From contig FR891195.1 in assembly GCA_000433515.1 (NCBI GenBank), positions 14,013-30,083 on the forward strand: a stretch of 16,071 nucleotides of DNA, in the 5' to 3' direction. The notes under the pieces were generated by a model. It saw only the letters and a program-made list of their open reading frames with translations, had not been told where the DNA came from and did not search any database. The translations under genes and the position numbers were made by a program. The DNA comes from Candidatus Colimorpha enterica (GTDB taxonomy: Bacteria; Bacillota; Clostridia; Oscillospirales; CAG-272). This document shows positions 14,926-16,071 of the stretch, one piece after another. Positions within the stretch are counted from its first letter, which is position 1; every line of letters begins with the position of its first letter.

Positions 14926-15486
14926 ATGGAAGACGAAAGCATTGTCGCGCTGTACTGGGAGCGCTCCCGGTACGCGGTAGAGGAGACGGCACGGAAATAC
15001 GGCATAATGCTTCACGGGATTTCGTACAGACTGACCGGGAACCGGCAGGATTCGGAGGAGTGCGTCAACGACACGTATCTTGCCGCGTGGAACGGTATGC
15101 CTACCGACCGGCCGGCGTATCTCGGAGCATATCTGTCAAGGATCGTGAGGAACATATCTATAAGCAGATTCAGAAAAAACAGTGCTGAGCGCAGGGGAGG
15201 CGGCATGGTTGCGGAGCTTACCGACGAGCTTTGCCGGTGCATTCCCGATGCCGCAGGAGACGTTTTCGCGGAATACGAAAGCGGGCGGCTGCGCGACGTG
15301 CTGAACCGGTTTGTTGGGTCGCTCGATGCCGAAAAACGGGCGATATTCCTGCGCCGCTACTTCTTCTCGGACAGCATTTCCGGTATCGCGGAGCGCGTCG
15401 GGATAAGCGAGGCAAAGGTCAAGACGACACTGTTCCGTCTCCGTGCGGCTCTTAAGAAAATGCTCGGCGAGGAGGGATTCATGTGA
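14926..15486 (+). CDS. ECF-type RNA polymerase sigma factor
   Basis: A 186-residue sigma-70-family protein with only regions 2 and 4. Region 2 (about 18-84) includes the typical YRLTGNRQDSEECVNDTYLAAW stretch and the promoter-opening part AYLSRIVRNISISRFRK. Region 4 (about 127-181) has a helix-turn-helix: RAIFLRRYFF, then DSISGIAERVGISEAKVKTT and LFRLRAALKKML. I chose ATG 14926, with AAAGGAG 6 nt upstream; an earlier ATG at 14899 lacks a ribosome site. It overlaps the next gene by 4 nt. It should direct RNA polymerase to a small regulon in response to an envelope or extracellular signal relayed by the partner membrane protein. Its target promoters cannot be predicted from this window. Confidence 0.93.
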   Translation: MEDESIVALYWERSRYAVEETARKYGIMLHGISYRLTGNRQDSEECVNDTYLAAWNGMPTDRPAYLGAYLSRIVRNISISRFRKNSAERRGGGMVAELTDELCRCIPDAAGDVFAEYESGRLRDVLNRFVGSLDAEKRAIFLRRYFFSDSISGIAERVGISEAKVKTTLFRLRAALKKMLGEEGFM

Positions 15487-16046
15487 GAAAAAGCGCTTCA
15501 TACCTGCTTGACGAGATAAGCGGGATCGACGACCGCTTCATCGCCGAAGCCGAAGCCTTCAGAAGGCGCGGGAAGCCGCGTTTTACGGTGCTGAAGATCG
15601 CGGCGGCTGTCATTCTCTGTCTCTCTGCGGTGTTTGTGAATATCCGTCTTCTGTTCCCCGGAAAGGGCGGCGAAGAGCCGACGACGCTTTACTCGGTTCT
15701 TGTCTCAAACGAGGAAAAAGCGGAGGTGACCGGAGCCGACGGGCTGTCCTTTGAAAAAGGCACGCTCATCTGGAGCGACGGCGGCAGTTATTACAGCATA
15801 AAGCTCTCCGCCTCCGATGCCGACCATCTTGCCCGCTTAATCGGAAGGGGCAGCCTGACCGACGGAAATGCCGCAGAAAGCTCAATAAAAGTCTGGTTCT
15901 GCACCGACGACGGGATAACGGTATCGCCGGAGCTTTCAGCCTCCCCCGGAAACACCGGCTACGGAAACATTTTCGGCTATTCTCCGGAGATCGTCCCCAC
16001 CGACGGATTTGTAAAGCAGCTTGAGCGGCTCCTCTCTCAGCTCTGA
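15483..16046 (+). CDS. Putative membrane anti-sigma factor
   Basis: A 187-residue single-pass protein. It starts at GTG 15483, overlapping the sigma stop in GTGA, with GGAGGG 6 nt upstream. The N-terminal cytoplasmic part (1-34) contains SYLLDEISGIDDRFIAEAEA, which resembles the short N-terminal sigma-binding segment of Clostridia anti-sigma-like proteins. A membrane helix spans about 36-57, and the rest (58-187) is extracytoplasmic with no recognised domain. There is no zinc-binding HxxxCxxC motif, so it is not a ZAS-type anti-sigma factor. The role is inferred from the coupled position after an ECF sigma gene and the topology. The extracytoplasmic domain could be the sensor. Confidence 0.75.
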   Translation: MRKSASYLLDEISGIDDRFIAEAEAFRRRGKPRFTVLKIAAAVILCLSAVFVNIRLLFPGKGGEEPTTLYSVLVSNEEKAEVTGADGLSFEKGTLIWSDGGSYYSIKLSASDADHLARLIGRGSLTDGNAAESSIKVWFCTDDGITVSPELSASPGNTGYGNIFGYSPEIVPTDGFVKQLERLLSQL

Positions 16047-16060
16047 CCGAAAAAAATCAC

Positions 16061-16067
16061 GAAAGGA
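16061..16067 (+). promoter_or_regulatory. Shine-Dalgarno site for a gene starting just past the window
   Basis: GAAAGGA lies 14 nt after the anti-sigma stop with only 4 bases left in the window. The same sequence precedes other genes here (7972, 14637, 14926), so a third gene of the sigma operon probably starts within a few bases of the right edge. Confidence 0.55.
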
Positions 16068-16071
16068 AATT

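Overview
The window looks like chromosomal DNA of an anaerobic, gut-type Gram-positive bacterium, most likely a Clostridia member (Oscillospirales/Ruminococcaceae-like; this placement is inference). The grounds are Shine-Dalgarno sites of the AAGGAG/AAAGGA type, several near-consensus sigma-A promoters with 17-bp spacers, a long-form ribosome hibernation factor, a surface protein with a TGD-type sorting signal, and an oxygen-sensitive glycyl radical enzyme (GRE). GC content is moderately high by eye. No rRNA, tRNA, insertion sequence, phage gene or CRISPR array was seen.

Region 1 (1-7031, minus strand) is a tight four-gene operon read right to left from a promoter at 6956-6984: a GRE (4850-6910), its radical-SAM activating enzyme (4021-4857, overlapping the GRE by 8 bp), a GH36 enzyme of the raffinose-synthase-like branch (1887-4004), and a GH78 alpha-L-rhamnosidase-like enzyme (1877 to beyond the left edge). 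Upstream lies an AraC-family regulator (7032-7853, minus strand).

Region 2 (7854-10391): the regulator is divergent from a large GH106-like glycosidase (7972-10305, plus strand). Both appear to share one symmetric promoter, where a 10-bp inverted repeat makes TTGATT-17-TAAAAT readable on both strands. A bidirectional terminator (10323-10360) closes this part.

Region 3 (10392-12549, minus strand) holds a secreted, wall- or membrane-anchored protein with two InlB-like repeats, then hpf (ribosome hibernation) under a perfect TTGACA-17-TATAAT promoter.

Region 4 (12550-16071) holds a second GH36 enzyme of the melibiase type (minus strand), with a palindromic candidate operator just downstream of its promoter. 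Back to back with it is an ECF sigma factor and membrane anti-sigma-like pair (plus strand); a Shine-Dalgarno site at the right edge hints at a third gene.

Working model (inference): the four glycosidases have no signal peptides, so they probably trim imported rhamnose- and galactose-containing oligosaccharides or glycosides in the cytoplasm, and the GRE acts on a sugar or polyol released by the hydrolases. The GRE has the Cys-x-Glu signature of GRE eliminases rather than the Cys-Cys of pyruvate formate-lyase, it is short, and it has a Trp after the radical glycine where Tyr or Phe is usual. It is the best candidate for an undescribed activity here. No transporter, sugar kinase, aldehyde dehydrogenase or microcompartment gene lies in the window, so the pathway cannot be closed from this sequence alone.
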